Source: Kitasatospora acidiphila (GTDB lineage: Bacteria > Actinomycetota > Actinomycetes > Streptomycetales > Streptomycetaceae). From it: a DNA stretch of 64,000 nt. The stretch is taken from contig NZ_VIGB01000003.1 of assembly GCF_006636205.1 (NCBI RefSeq), positions 4,640,501 through 4,704,500 of the forward strand, written 5' to 3'. Positions 1-7,326 of the stretch are shown piece by piece. Both the position numbers and the translations under genes were made by a program. Under the pieces are notes generated by a model. It was given only the letters and a program-made list of their open reading frames with translations. It searched no databases and had not been told where the DNA came from. Numbering within the stretch: the stretch's first letter is position 1; every line of letters starts with the position of its first letter.

Positions 1-398
1 TAGACTAGACAGAACTGATCGTTTGCGACGACCTCGATGTCGTTGTTGATTGCATCGCTGAGCACCAACTGATGCTTCGGCCCATCGGCGGCGAATATGA
101 GGTTTTTCGGCTGGCCGGCCACACCAACCGGACCTACCTGGGCTATCAGTTCCCGCAACTCGGGAGCATCGTGCTCCTCGTCTACCCGCATGGCAAACGT
201 CACCAGGTCCGCGAGCTGCTGCCCCTGCAGCCTTTCGACCACGTAGGCGCGCTTGCTCTTGAAAGCGACGTCGTCCGGTGGTTCCGGAGGCCTCAAGCCC
301 ATCTCCACACAGATCTCTTCAACCGCATCGGAGTTGAAGCGATCCCTAAAGAACACCCCGATGGCCTCGCGTAGGACACGTACCGTGATCGTCGGCAT
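1..398 (-). CDS. AbiJ-N-terminal-like protein, partial (runs off left edge)
   Basis: The reverse strand is open without a stop from an ATG at 398 to the window edge, giving about 132 residues of the N-terminus. The fragment starts MPTITVRVLREAIG and contains the stretches KNLIFAADGPKH, VLSDAINNDIEVV and FCLV. From memory these resemble the N-terminal domain class attached to AbiJ-type abortive-infection proteins; I could not check this. A second in-frame ATG lies at 404, but the GGAAGGG ahead of it sits about 8 nt from the 398 ATG, so 398 is preferred. The frame stays open upstream to 642 without a good start. It follows the TM-protein gene at 643-1296 in the same direction and may belong to the same defence island. 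The effector part is outside the window. Confidence 0.55.
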   Translation of the reverse strand, partial: MPTITVRVLREAIGVFFRDRFNSDAVEEICVEMGLRPPEPPDDVAFKSKRAYVVERLQGQQLADLVTFAMRVDEEHDAPELRELIAQVGPVGVAGQPKNLIFAADGPKHQLVLSDAINNDIEVVANDQFCLV

Positions 399-607
399 AG
401 CCATTCCCTTCCCATAGGGCGTCGACTGCATGCTAGGAGTCCAGTAACGGCGGGCCAGGCCCTGGCTGTTGATGTGCGCAAGTTGCGATAGAGCCGGTCG
501 AGTTTTCGGGCTCAGCCCGGAGCCCGGTGACTGTGTCAAGGCCGCCAGCGAGAGATAAGAGGTGGGCACGTTCGGTGAGTCGCGGTGGCTACCGCGAGCG
601 GCTTGGA

Positions 608-641
608 TCAGCTCGCCAGCGAGTAGGTAGACGAACAAGTC
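608..641. repeat. 34-bp direct repeat, copy 1 (pair at 6116-6149)
   Basis: This segment matches 6116-6149 in the same orientation at 29 of 34 positions by eye. The second copy lies exactly at the breakpoint of the aminotransferase gene. Read leftward, both encode LF-x-YL-x-AGEL, so it may be a duplicated gene end or a recombination remnant. The pair brackets the whole CD-NTase/ImmA cluster. Confidence 0.6.
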
Positions 642-642
642 G

Positions 643-1296
643 TTACCTAAGCAGCCTTCGGCGCCAGAGGCGCTTCCACCACGGCAGAAGCTCGTGCAGG
701 TGGGTGTGAACGGCATCGAGGTAGGCAGTCTCGTACTGGGCGAGCTCGCTGAGGTCGATGACAGTCGGCGGGACGTTCATCTGTCTATCAGTGGTGATGG
801 CGGGCGCCTCCCAGGCGTCGTGCATTGCGGTGCCAGCCGTCCGGCGGAGGTGTTGGACGAGGTTCTTGTAGGCGCGGCCGACTGCTGGTGACTCGAGGGC
901 GGTCCAAGCGAGATGGTAGGCGAGTTGGGCTTGAATCTCGCGCAGGATCTCCGAGAGACGGACACGTTCGTCCGCAGCCTGATCAGCGTGTCGGCGGCGG
1001 ATGGCGTACGGCAGTTCCTTGTATGTGGTGTACGCGACGAATGCTTCCGCGAACGCCCTTCGCAGGCGCGCGCGTTCTTCTTCTCGGGATCGGCTCCGGG
1101 CAAGCCACAGGTTGATGGTCGCAGTGATGGCGGCCGCGAGGACGGCGCCGGAAACTACTGCGGATGTCAGCGCCCCGGCCCCGGTAGCTGCGGATGCGGG
1201 GGCTGAAGCCAGGGAAGATGGGGTTGCCGTCGCGGTGGTTGTCACCGCTGTCGTGGTTGGGGCGAGAGAGGGCGATTCCTGGGTCGGCAAGGTCAT
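643..1296 (-). CDS. Single-TM protein, candidate CBASS effector
   Basis: The product has 217 aa and I do not recognise its family. Residues 1-40 are Thr/Ala/Ser rich. A hydrophobic segment at about 42-65 (GALTSAVVSGAVLAAAITAT) is followed by RSRSREEERAR, so one membrane helix with a cytoplasmic C-terminal part is likely. The rest is charged and largely helical. Its start overlaps the stop of the E2-like gene by 4 nt (ATGA-type), so it is the third, translationally coupled gene of the CD-NTase operon. In CBASS systems the gene coupled to the cyclase is often a membrane-disrupting effector. That role is inferred from position and topology only; no nucleotide-binding or nuclease motif is visible. 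Confidence 0.6.
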   Translation of the reverse strand: MTLPTQESPSLAPTTTAVTTTATATPSSLASAPASAATGAGALTSAVVSGAVLAAAITATINLWLARSRSREEERARLRRAFAEAFVAYTTYKELPYAIRRRHADQAADERVRLSEILREIQAQLAYHLAWTALESPAVGRAYKNLVQHLRRTAGTAMHDAWEAPAITTDRQMNVPPTVIDLSELAQYETAYLDAVHTHLHELLPWWKRLWRRRLLR

Positions 1297-1763
1297 GCTG
1301 CCCTCCTGGTTCGGTTACATGTTGGCTCGGGTACGTGGTGTGGGGCTTCCTGGCCGGGCCACTCGCCGGTTCGGCGCCACCAGTCCTCCTTGAGAAGGTG
1401 CGCGACGATCAGGCCGAGTAGGACCGCGGGTCCGTCCCGAAGTACCCATCGCTGCGCGGCCGGGTCGTACGGATACCAGATGCACAGAGAGCCGTCGTTG
1501 TACCGGTGCGGTGACTCGCTCGGGCCGTCGCTATAGATGCGCGGCGTCTGCGGAGAATAGCGGCCGAACACGACGGTGATGGTCTGTCGGGGAATGTCTG
1601 GCAGGACGAGACATACTGCAAGGGCAAAGCCTCCGCGGTACCGATGGGGAGGCGTCACTGCTCTGGTGGTCACGCCGCAGGCTTCGACACCATGCTGGAA
1701 GGCGAAACGGAGCGCCGGCCTGGCGAACCAGGCCGGTTCCTGCCACGCCGTCCGCCGGCTCAC
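1293..1763 (-). CDS. E2-like (ubiquitin-conjugating fold) protein of a CBASS-type operon
   Basis: The 156-aa product carries the pattern of bacterial E2-like proteins found next to CD-NTases: a strand-rich N-terminal half, then H86-RYNDG-SLC94-IWYPYD, with Cys94 as the candidate catalytic cysteine. A helical C-terminal part has HLLKEDWWRRTGEWPGQEAPH. No E1 or JAB protease gene is nearby, as in the 'short' type II CBASS arrangement where a lone E2 acts on the cyclase. The gene overlaps the CD-NTase stop and the TM-protein start by 4 nt each. Family assignment rests on remembered motif spacing and genomic context; a stand-alone E2 of another system is the main alternative. Confidence 0.68.
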   Translation of the reverse strand: MSRRTAWQEPAWFARPALRFAFQHGVEACGVTTRAVTPPHRYRGGFALAVCLVLPDIPRQTITVVFGRYSPQTPRIYSDGPSESPHRYNDGSLCIWYPYDPAAQRWVLRDGPAVLLGLIVAHLLKEDWWRRTGEWPGQEAPHHVPEPTCNRTRRAA

Positions 1764-2785
1764 CGGCCCTCAGACACGATGCCGTACGAGCGGACGGTGG
1801 GGATGGCTGCGGAAGGGCCGCCGAGCCCAAGAGCTGCGGTGGAGAGGGGGCCGGGCTGCCGCAGCGCACTGATCTTTTGGGCGAGGCTGCTGGGGGACGG
1901 ATCGTCGATGTACTTGTAGAAGACCTTGGATAGGGCGGAGAGAACGGCATCGCGATCGTCGTCGTGTGCGATTGCCTCCTCCAGTCCAGCGGCTGCTGTA
2001 CGCAGCCTGCGGGAGGCAGTGTCGCGCGGGACGAGTAGCCGCACGTTCGGCGATACCCCGGCCGGATCGACCGTGGCGTTGCCAGAGTCGACCCGTCGGG
2101 CCGCCTTCGTGAGGACCGTGTTCAGCGCGACGGCCATGCCCATCCCGGGCTCGCTGAACTCCCAGGCCCAGACGGTCAGGTTGTGGGAGGAGAAGCCGGG
2201 GATCGAGTACTGCTTGTTCCACGCTTTCAGCAGGCGCACGACCCGGCGTCGGGTGCGCTGGAGGGAGGCCCCTCCCGAGGTGAACAGCTTGACATGGCGC
2301 TCGGGGTCGGAGGCCTCCCACGTGTCGTTCTTGAGGTTGGGGATCCACAGCCCCGGTGCATCCTTGCGGGTCAGCGCAACGACCAGGTCCACGGTGGGGT
2401 CCTGGCCGTCCACGGGCTGGCCGAACGTCAGCTTAGGGCCGCGCTTGGAGGTTCCGCACCGGGCATTGGGGTACACCTCGCGGACTGCAGGGCCCAGCAG
2501 CCCGCAGAGCTCGGCCGAGATGTCGGCAGGGGTCTCACCACCGCCGTCGGGTCCGAGCCCAGGGTAGACACGGCGATCGAGGACGAGGCCGCCGTCTCCG
2601 TCGCCGACCGGGTGGATGAAGGTGTGCTGTGCCAGTGATCCACTGGCGTAGGTCCGCAGGGCTCCAGGGAACGCCTCGGCCGTGGAGCGGACCAGGGCCA
2701 GTCGCTCTCGGGCCTGCGCGAGCGGCTCGGCGTGGGCGTCGATCTGAGAGCGGATATCGTCCAGGATGTCGTGGGTGTGTCCCAT
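1760..2785 (-). CDS. CD-NTase (cGAS/DncV-like nucleotidyltransferase)
   Basis: The 341-aa product has the pol-beta-type nucleotidyltransferase signature: G49-S50 followed by D62-G-D64, and a third acidic residue D133 in the strand TVDLVVAL. This layout is that of bacterial cGAS/DncV-like cyclases, which make cyclic oligonucleotides upon phage infection to activate an effector. An OAS-like helical half follows (RVVRLLKAWNKQY, NLTVWAWEF), and the length is normal for the family. It heads a coupled operon with an E2-like and a single-TM protein. A 148-nt gap separates it from the upstream metalloprotease gene, so it may have its own promoter. The nucleotide product cannot be predicted from sequence. 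Confidence 0.78.
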   Translation of the reverse strand: MGHTHDILDDIRSQIDAHAEPLAQARERLALVRSTAEAFPGALRTYASGSLAQHTFIHPVGDGDGGLVLDRRVYPGLGPDGGGETPADISAELCGLLGPAVREVYPNARCGTSKRGPKLTFGQPVDGQDPTVDLVVALTRKDAPGLWIPNLKNDTWEASDPERHVKLFTSGGASLQRTRRRVVRLLKAWNKQYSIPGFSSHNLTVWAWEFSEPGMGMAVALNTVLTKAARRVDSGNATVDPAGVSPNVRLLVPRDTASRRLRTAAAGLEEAIAHDDDRDAVLSALSKVFYKYIDDPSPSSLAQKISALRQPGPLSTAALGLGGPSAAIPTVRSYGIVSEGR

Positions 2786-2933
2786 CGGTTTCTCGATTCT
2801 TGCTACGGGGCGTCAGGGCCCGGCTTCAGACCCGCCACAGCGGGCCGAGCAACCGTGTAGCTGCTCACCAGTACCTGACGTCACATCGCAAGAATCGTCC
2901 GACCGAGGGTCCGCGGAAGTACCGGGAGGGCGG

Positions 2934-3965
2934 TCAGGCGCAGTCGCGGCAGGTGCCGCTGGTGCCGTCGAACCGGCTCGGCGCCAGAACGAGGAAACAT
3001 CGGTCGCAGACGCGATCCTTGCTCATGCGGGCGCTGACGCAGCCGCAGTGCCCGTCGGGGCATGCGGCGACGCCGCACTGTTCACACGGCGCGGTGCTGA
3101 CCTCGAACGCCTCCCCGCATGTCTCGCAGACCCACGGTGTGTCGTACAAGGAAGCGCCGGTGCCCGGCCGCGGGACGGAGTACCTGAGCCAGGGGGCGTT
3201 GTCCGGGACGAAGACCGCGACCAGGTACTCCTCATCGCACCAGGCAGCCTGTCCGTATAGGAGCTCACTCTGCTTGCCCGAGCGATACTCCACGTAGGCC
3301 TTGTCGTGCTGCGCAGTGGTCCCGGTCCGCAGCGCCCTCTCGACAAGGGGGTTGCCGGACTGATCGGTACCCCGGGCCGGGGGGATCAGGCTGCGGGAGA
3401 CACTGAAGATCGCCGTGCCGTCGCCGTCGAGCAGGACCACCGCACCACTCGCGAGATATTCCGCCGCCCGGACGCAGCACGCCTCACGCGACGCCTGGGA
3501 GTAGTGGAACATTTCGACCACATCCGTTGCGGACGGCCCCCGTAGCCGCACGTTCGCGGGAATCTCACTGTCTGGAATCAGTACCCGGGCTGCGAACGCG
3601 TCGCATGCAGCATCCTCGAAGGCTTCCGAGTCCTGCCAAGCAAACAGAGCCTGGCCGAGGCTGGGGTCGGTCTGCTGCAGATGGTGCCCCAGTTCGTGCA
3701 ACGCAGTGAACCCGCGGCGCCGATACGACCGTGAGGTGCCAACCACAAGGGTCGGCGGATCGGTCCGATCTATGTAGCTGCCGGCAACCGAGCATCGGCC
3801 TTCCCCGTCCTCGGGAGCCATCAGGATCTGGACGTCCGACCAGCAGCTCAGCTCGGTCAGTGGATCTTCGTGTAGCGCTGCAAGAGAGCCTGGGTGGATT
3901 CTCTCGACTGCGGCGAGCATGGCTTGTGCCTGCTGCGGTGCCTCCTCTACGAAGCGGCGCCGCAT
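2934..3965 (-). CDS. ImmA/IrrE-family metallo-endopeptidase with C-terminal zinc-ribbon-like region
   Basis: The 343-aa product contains FTALHELGHHLQQ (HExxH zinc site) and, downstream, SEAFEDAACDAFAARVLIP, which supplies the third acidic ligand. This is the IrrE/ImmA arrangement. ImmA-type peptidases cleave partner HTH repressors to induce genes. Unusually, the C-terminus (about 275-343) holds several Cys pairs (CETCGEAF, CEQCG, CDRCF, CRDCA), suggesting two zinc ribbons that could sense ligands or bind nucleic acid. The start ATG shares one base with the stop of the HTH gene (TAATG), so the two are coupled and the HTH protein is the likely partner or substrate. Confidence 0.8.
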   Translation of the reverse strand: MRRRFVEEAPQQAQAMLAAVERIHPGSLAALHEDPLTELSCWSDVQILMAPEDGEGRCSVAGSYIDRTDPPTLVVGTSRSYRRRGFTALHELGHHLQQTDPSLGQALFAWQDSEAFEDAACDAFAARVLIPDSEIPANVRLRGPSATDVVEMFHYSQASREACCVRAAEYLASGAVVLLDGDGTAIFSVSRSLIPPARGTDQSGNPLVERALRTGTTAQHDKAYVEYRSGKQSELLYGQAAWCDEEYLVAVFVPDNAPWLRYSVPRPGTGASLYDTPWVCETCGEAFEVSTAPCEQCGVAACPDGHCGCVSARMSKDRVCDRCFLVLAPSRFDGTSGTCRDCA

Positions 3966-4927
3966 TACGCACCTGATCCGGCAAGGTCTTCACCGCGCAT
4001 GAACTGCCGGAGCCGACCTTCCCAGTCTGGTTCTGCGCCGCCGGTTTCGCGGGCAGCCAGCGCGAACGCTTCGTAGCCACCCGTGAGGCGCGCATCCTCT
4101 TCACTGACACTCAGCCGCTGAGCCCTACGCCTCCACGCCTGCCGCCAGCGGGGATGTTCCGCTGCTGTCACCAGAGCCGGCGGGAGAGGGCGCACCGTGG
4201 CGGCGATGGCTTCAACCGATAGTCCGGTCACTTTCGCGACTGCCTCCACTTGTCCCGGCGCCACGGGTGCCGAACCCCGCAAGATCCTCATCACTTGCGG
4301 CTGAGAGAGCCCCAACGCTGTGCCCAGTGCTGGCAGGTCGGGGAGGCTGCCCTTCAAGAGTTCTTTGAGTGAGACGACCTTTGCCGATCCCTCCGCCGCA
4401 GGCAGACCGGGCACCGCTCGCAGGGCTTCGAGATCATCTTCAAGGTCAGCTCGTACGTCTTCGGAAGCGCCGAAGACAGGCACAGGAGCGACGCCTTTCC
4501 GGGCTCCCGCTGGCACGGATGGTGCTCCGCCGGCCGCCATCTCCGCAGCCCATGCCACGAGATCAGGTTCCCAAGAATCCACTACGCGGTCGAGGACACG
4601 CATAGGAATTGGTCCAGACAGCCCCGCCCAAACAGTTGCTTCTACCCCGAACGCAGTGCGGGTGCCGTCTACGACCAGGCTTGCTGCATCTTCGCCTGGA
4701 GGGTCGATGGTCACCGGCACAGCCTGCACCTCGCGGGTCGCGAGTGCCAGGATCAGTACGAGGAGACTGGTCTCCTCCCAGCACGCACGCCATACCTGGC
4801 CTGCCGCGAGGCGTACTTCCTCCGGAAAGCCGAACCTGGCCAGAAGCCCTTCGTCCGACAACTGCTGTGGCGCCATGGCCGCAGCGGCCAGTTCAAGGAA
4901 GCGCTGGGGCACACCTGGTTCACTCAT
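3965..4927 (-). CDS. HTH (XRE-like) regulator paired with ImmA/IrrE peptidase
   Basis: The product has 320 aa from the ATG at 4927, chosen because GGGAGG lies 5 nt upstream; an in-frame start at 4963 lacks such a site. A helix-turn-helix-like segment lies in the second half (LPALGTALGLSQPQVMRILRG, then VAKVTGLSVEAI). The N-terminal half is acidic and has no motif I recognise. The gene is coupled to the downstream ImmA/IrrE gene by a one-base overlap and follows the sigma-like gene by about 80 nt. The three look like a stress- or phage-responsive regulatory unit. Cleavage by the peptidase is inferred from known XRE/ImmA pairs. Confidence 0.65.
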   Translation of the reverse strand: MSEPGVPQRFLELAAAAMAPQQLSDEGLLARFGFPEEVRLAAGQVWRACWEETSLLVLILALATREVQAVPVTIDPPGEDAASLVVDGTRTAFGVEATVWAGLSGPIPMRVLDRVVDSWEPDLVAWAAEMAAGGAPSVPAGARKGVAPVPVFGASEDVRADLEDDLEALRAVPGLPAAEGSAKVVSLKELLKGSLPDLPALGTALGLSQPQVMRILRGSAPVAPGQVEAVAKVTGLSVEAIAATVRPLPPALVTAAEHPRWRQAWRRRAQRLSVSEEDARLTGGYEAFALAARETGGAEPDWEGRLRQFMRGEDLAGSGA

Positions 4928-5008
4928 GGAGTCCTCCCGGCTGACATGGCTGAACGGTTCCACCCATGTTTGACGTCACAACCATCGGGGTGTCCGAGGG
5001 GCCACAGG

Positions 5009-6028
5009 TCACTCCACGTCGTGAGTATCGGCGCACAGCCTGATCACCTCCAGTCCCACACCGTGAACGTCCTGCTCTCCAAGCAACTGCTTTAGCTTTT
5101 CTCGAAGGCGCTTTACCTTTAGGGACGCCTGGCTTCTGCCGCATCCCAACAGCTCCTGGACCCTAGCTTGCTGGTCGGCGATGGGCAGAAGCAGGCGCTC
5201 TTCCGGTGACAACATCCCCACGATTTCCGCTGCGGTGACGGCGTTGTGGAGTTCTTCTTCGGCGGCAACCACAACCTCTTCGGGTGATAGAGCCTCGTCT
5301 CGGTGAACGCCCTCGAAGTCGTCCCCCGTGGTAACGATCACCGGGTCGAGCACGGTCGGGAACCGCGCAGCGAAGACCGCGACCAGCTGAGCGATCTCCA
5401 TCGATCCACCAGCTGCGCTGAGGACAGCAGCGGCCACGGCCACGAGCGAAGCCTTGTCGGCGATTGGCGCCCGACGCGCCGTGCTGGACCACTTCGGTAC
5501 CTTCACCGCCTGGACCGCGTGCGCGGCAGAGATCAGTTCATCGGTGGCGCCCGACCATGGAGCCCATCCGCTTCCCGTCAGCCTCCATCGCTTGGCGCCG
5601 GACTCCCCTTCGGGTACCTGCTCGAAGTTAGGTTCGGAGGACAACACTGCCTCCAGGCGGCGGCGTAGGGCGCCCAAGCCCGTCTGGCGGGCCCTGTCGA
5701 TCAACCAGTTCCGAATCGACCTACGCAGGATCCGACCCATCGAAGCGTCGTCGGTTGCGCGGCTCAGCAGGTCGGCAGTGAGGGCCTGGACCCGGTCCGC
5801 AAGCAAGTCGCCGAGTAAGTCCTCCCAGTCGGCCACCTGCCACCCTGACGCAGGAGTCAGTACGGGAAACCGTCGGCCTTCCTCCCGCATCAACCTGTAG
5901 ATCAGCTCCAGCCCTTCATGGCCCAGATGGCCAAGACGATGAAGCTCTTCGAACTCGGAGATGGCTGACCTCCCTCCACGGCTGACGGACACGGTACGCC
6001 CATGGGCGAGCCTTTGTCCCGATTTCAA
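5009..6028 (-). CDS. Sigma-factor-like / region-4 HTH regulator
   Basis: The product is about 339 aa. Residues 65-130 (DWEDLLGDLLADRVQAL, RRSIRNWLIDRARQ) resemble a sigma region-2 helical core. The C-terminus (LSPEERLLLPIADQQARVQE then CGRSQASLKVKRLREKLKQ) looks like sigma region 4 or a related HTH. The middle is long and unlike classical ECF sigma factors. The annotated start is TTG at 6028; a GTG at about 5992 is an alternative, and neither has a strong ribosome site. It is the first gene of the leftward set that continues with the HTH and ImmA/IrrE genes, and it may direct or sense transcription of the defence genes. Confidence 0.5.
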   Translation of the reverse strand: MKSGQRLAHGRTVSVSRGGRSAISEFEELHRLGHLGHEGLELIYRLMREEGRRFPVLTPASGWQVADWEDLLGDLLADRVQALTADLLSRATDDASMGRILRRSIRNWLIDRARQTGLGALRRRLEAVLSSEPNFEQVPEGESGAKRWRLTGSGWAPWSGATDELISAAHAVQAVKVPKWSSTARRAPIADKASLVAVAAAVLSAAGGSMEIAQLVAVFAARFPTVLDPVIVTTGDDFEGVHRDEALSPEEVVVAAEEELHNAVTAAEIVGMLSPEERLLLPIADQQARVQELLGCGRSQASLKVKRLREKLKQLLGEQDVHGVGLEVIRLCADTHDVE

Positions 6029-6115
6029 CTGTCCTGGTGGGGGAGAACTTGCTGGGCGCGGGCGACCTTCGTTGATGAACCTCGGCGGCAGCTGCGCTTG
6101 CCAACCTGCTCGGCC

Positions 6116-6149
6116 TCAGCTCGCCAGCGAATAGGTAGGTGAACAGGGC
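6116..6149. repeat. 34-bp direct repeat, copy 2, at the aminotransferase breakpoint
   Basis: This copy pairs with 608-641 (29/34 identical). It begins within a few bases of the point where similarity to aminotransferases stops and supplies the foreign last 11 codons and TGA stop of that gene. It could be part of an attachment site or a duplicated element end. Confidence 0.6.
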
Positions 6150-6892
6150 TTGACCCAGCCGACCTTCCAGCCGGTGAAGGAGAAGGTCTTGCCGGCGGAG
6201 GAGATGGCGACGGTGCGCTCGCGCATGCCGGGGAGGGCGGCGAGGGGGTGGTGGGTGCCGGCGAAGACCAGGTGCTCGTAGACCTCGTCGGTGATCACCA
6301 ACAGGTCGTGCTCGATCGCGAGTTGGGCGATGGCGGCGAGCTCGTCGCGGTTGAGGACGAGGCCGGTCGGGTTGTGCGGGGTGTTGATCAGCAGCAGCCG
6401 GGTGCGCGGGCTGATGAGCGAGCGCAGCTCGTCCAGGTCGGGGCGGAAGTCTGGTTGACGCAGCGTCAGCGGGACGCGGATGGCGCCGGCCATGGCGATG
6501 CAGGCGGCGTAGGAGTCGTAGAACGGCTCGAAGGCGATCACCTCGTCGCCGGGTTCGAGCAGGGCGAGCAGCGAGGCGGCGATGGCCTCGGTGGCGCCGG
6601 CGGTGACCAGCACCTCGCGCTCGGGGTCGTAGGAGAGCCCGTAGAACCGCTGCTGGTGCTCGGCGATGGCCGCCCGCAGCTCGGGGATCCCGGGCCCGGG
6701 CGGGTACTGGTTGCCGTGCCCCTCCCGAAGCGCCCGCACCGCAGCCTCGCGGACCTCCTCGGGCCCGTCGGTGTCCGGGAACCCCTGCCCCAGGTTGATC
6801 GACCCGGTAGCCGTGGCCAGCGCGGACATCTCCGCGAAGATCGTCGTCCCCATGCCCGCCAGCCGGCGGTTCAACAGCGGCCTCGCGCTCAT
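6116..6892 (-). pseudogene. Truncated class I/II PLP aminotransferase, interrupted by genomic island
   Basis: The 258-aa frame matches the first two thirds of DapC/aspartate-type aminotransferases: NLGQGFPDTDGP, NQYPPGPGIPELR, NTPHNPTG, and the PLP-lysine block SSAGKTFSFTGWKVGWV. Similarity ends there and is replaced by KPCSPTYSLAS and a stop, whereas the family is about 390 aa. The missing C-terminal domain is not visible to the left, so it has been displaced by an insertion that extends beyond the window. The homologous gene in Streptomyces is, as I recall, the TG1 phage attB locus, which would explain the break. Probably non-functional. Confidence 0.8.
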
Positions 6893-7326
6893 CGCAGCTC
6901 CCCAGGTTCGGTCGTCAGCTCATCCTCCGGTCCGGAAGCGGGTGGCCGCAAGCATGGCCTCGCCAGACGATGGGCAGCCCATCAGCCGGTTGGGCCAATG
7001 GGCAGTCAGGCTGGGTATAGAACCGCCGTGTTGGCGCTTGAGTTGGAGCGCGAGCCTGATCCGTTCAACGTCGCTGGCCGCAGTCGTCACCCGCACCGTC
7101 TCCGCGGCGGGGGATGCGGTAACTCCCTCGGTGTGCATCCGAGTTATCAGTCGACGGGTTTGTCGATTCGGCACACCGGCCGGCGCGGAATCGGCATAGT
7201 GGCACTCGCATACGCATCGCCTAGCCGTTCGAATGCCGACTGTGGAGGGCGGATGGATCCGATCGTGCCGAGCACAGGACCAGCGGGGGTTGGAGAGGGC
7301 CGGGGTCCCCACGGCCCCGCTGAGCG
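6893..7326. other. 434-bp spacer without a convincing gene
   Basis: This is the spacer between the divergent aminotransferase remnant and STAND genes. Several open frames exist on both strands, including a leftward one at 6920-7312, but none resembles a protein I know or has a good ribosome site. Codon composition is less biased than in the neighbours. It presumably holds the promoters of both flanking genes; I see no clear -35/-10 pair. Confidence 0.5.

Noticed and set aside
72..374. 100-codon open frame on the + strand at the left edge
   Set aside because: The reverse strand there is open to the edge and has better protein-like sequence; this frame lacks a ribosome site.
6920..7312. 130-codon leftward frame upstream of the aminotransferase remnant
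   Set aside because: Unusual composition, many Cys/His/Arg without motif pattern, and no good start; kept as spacer.
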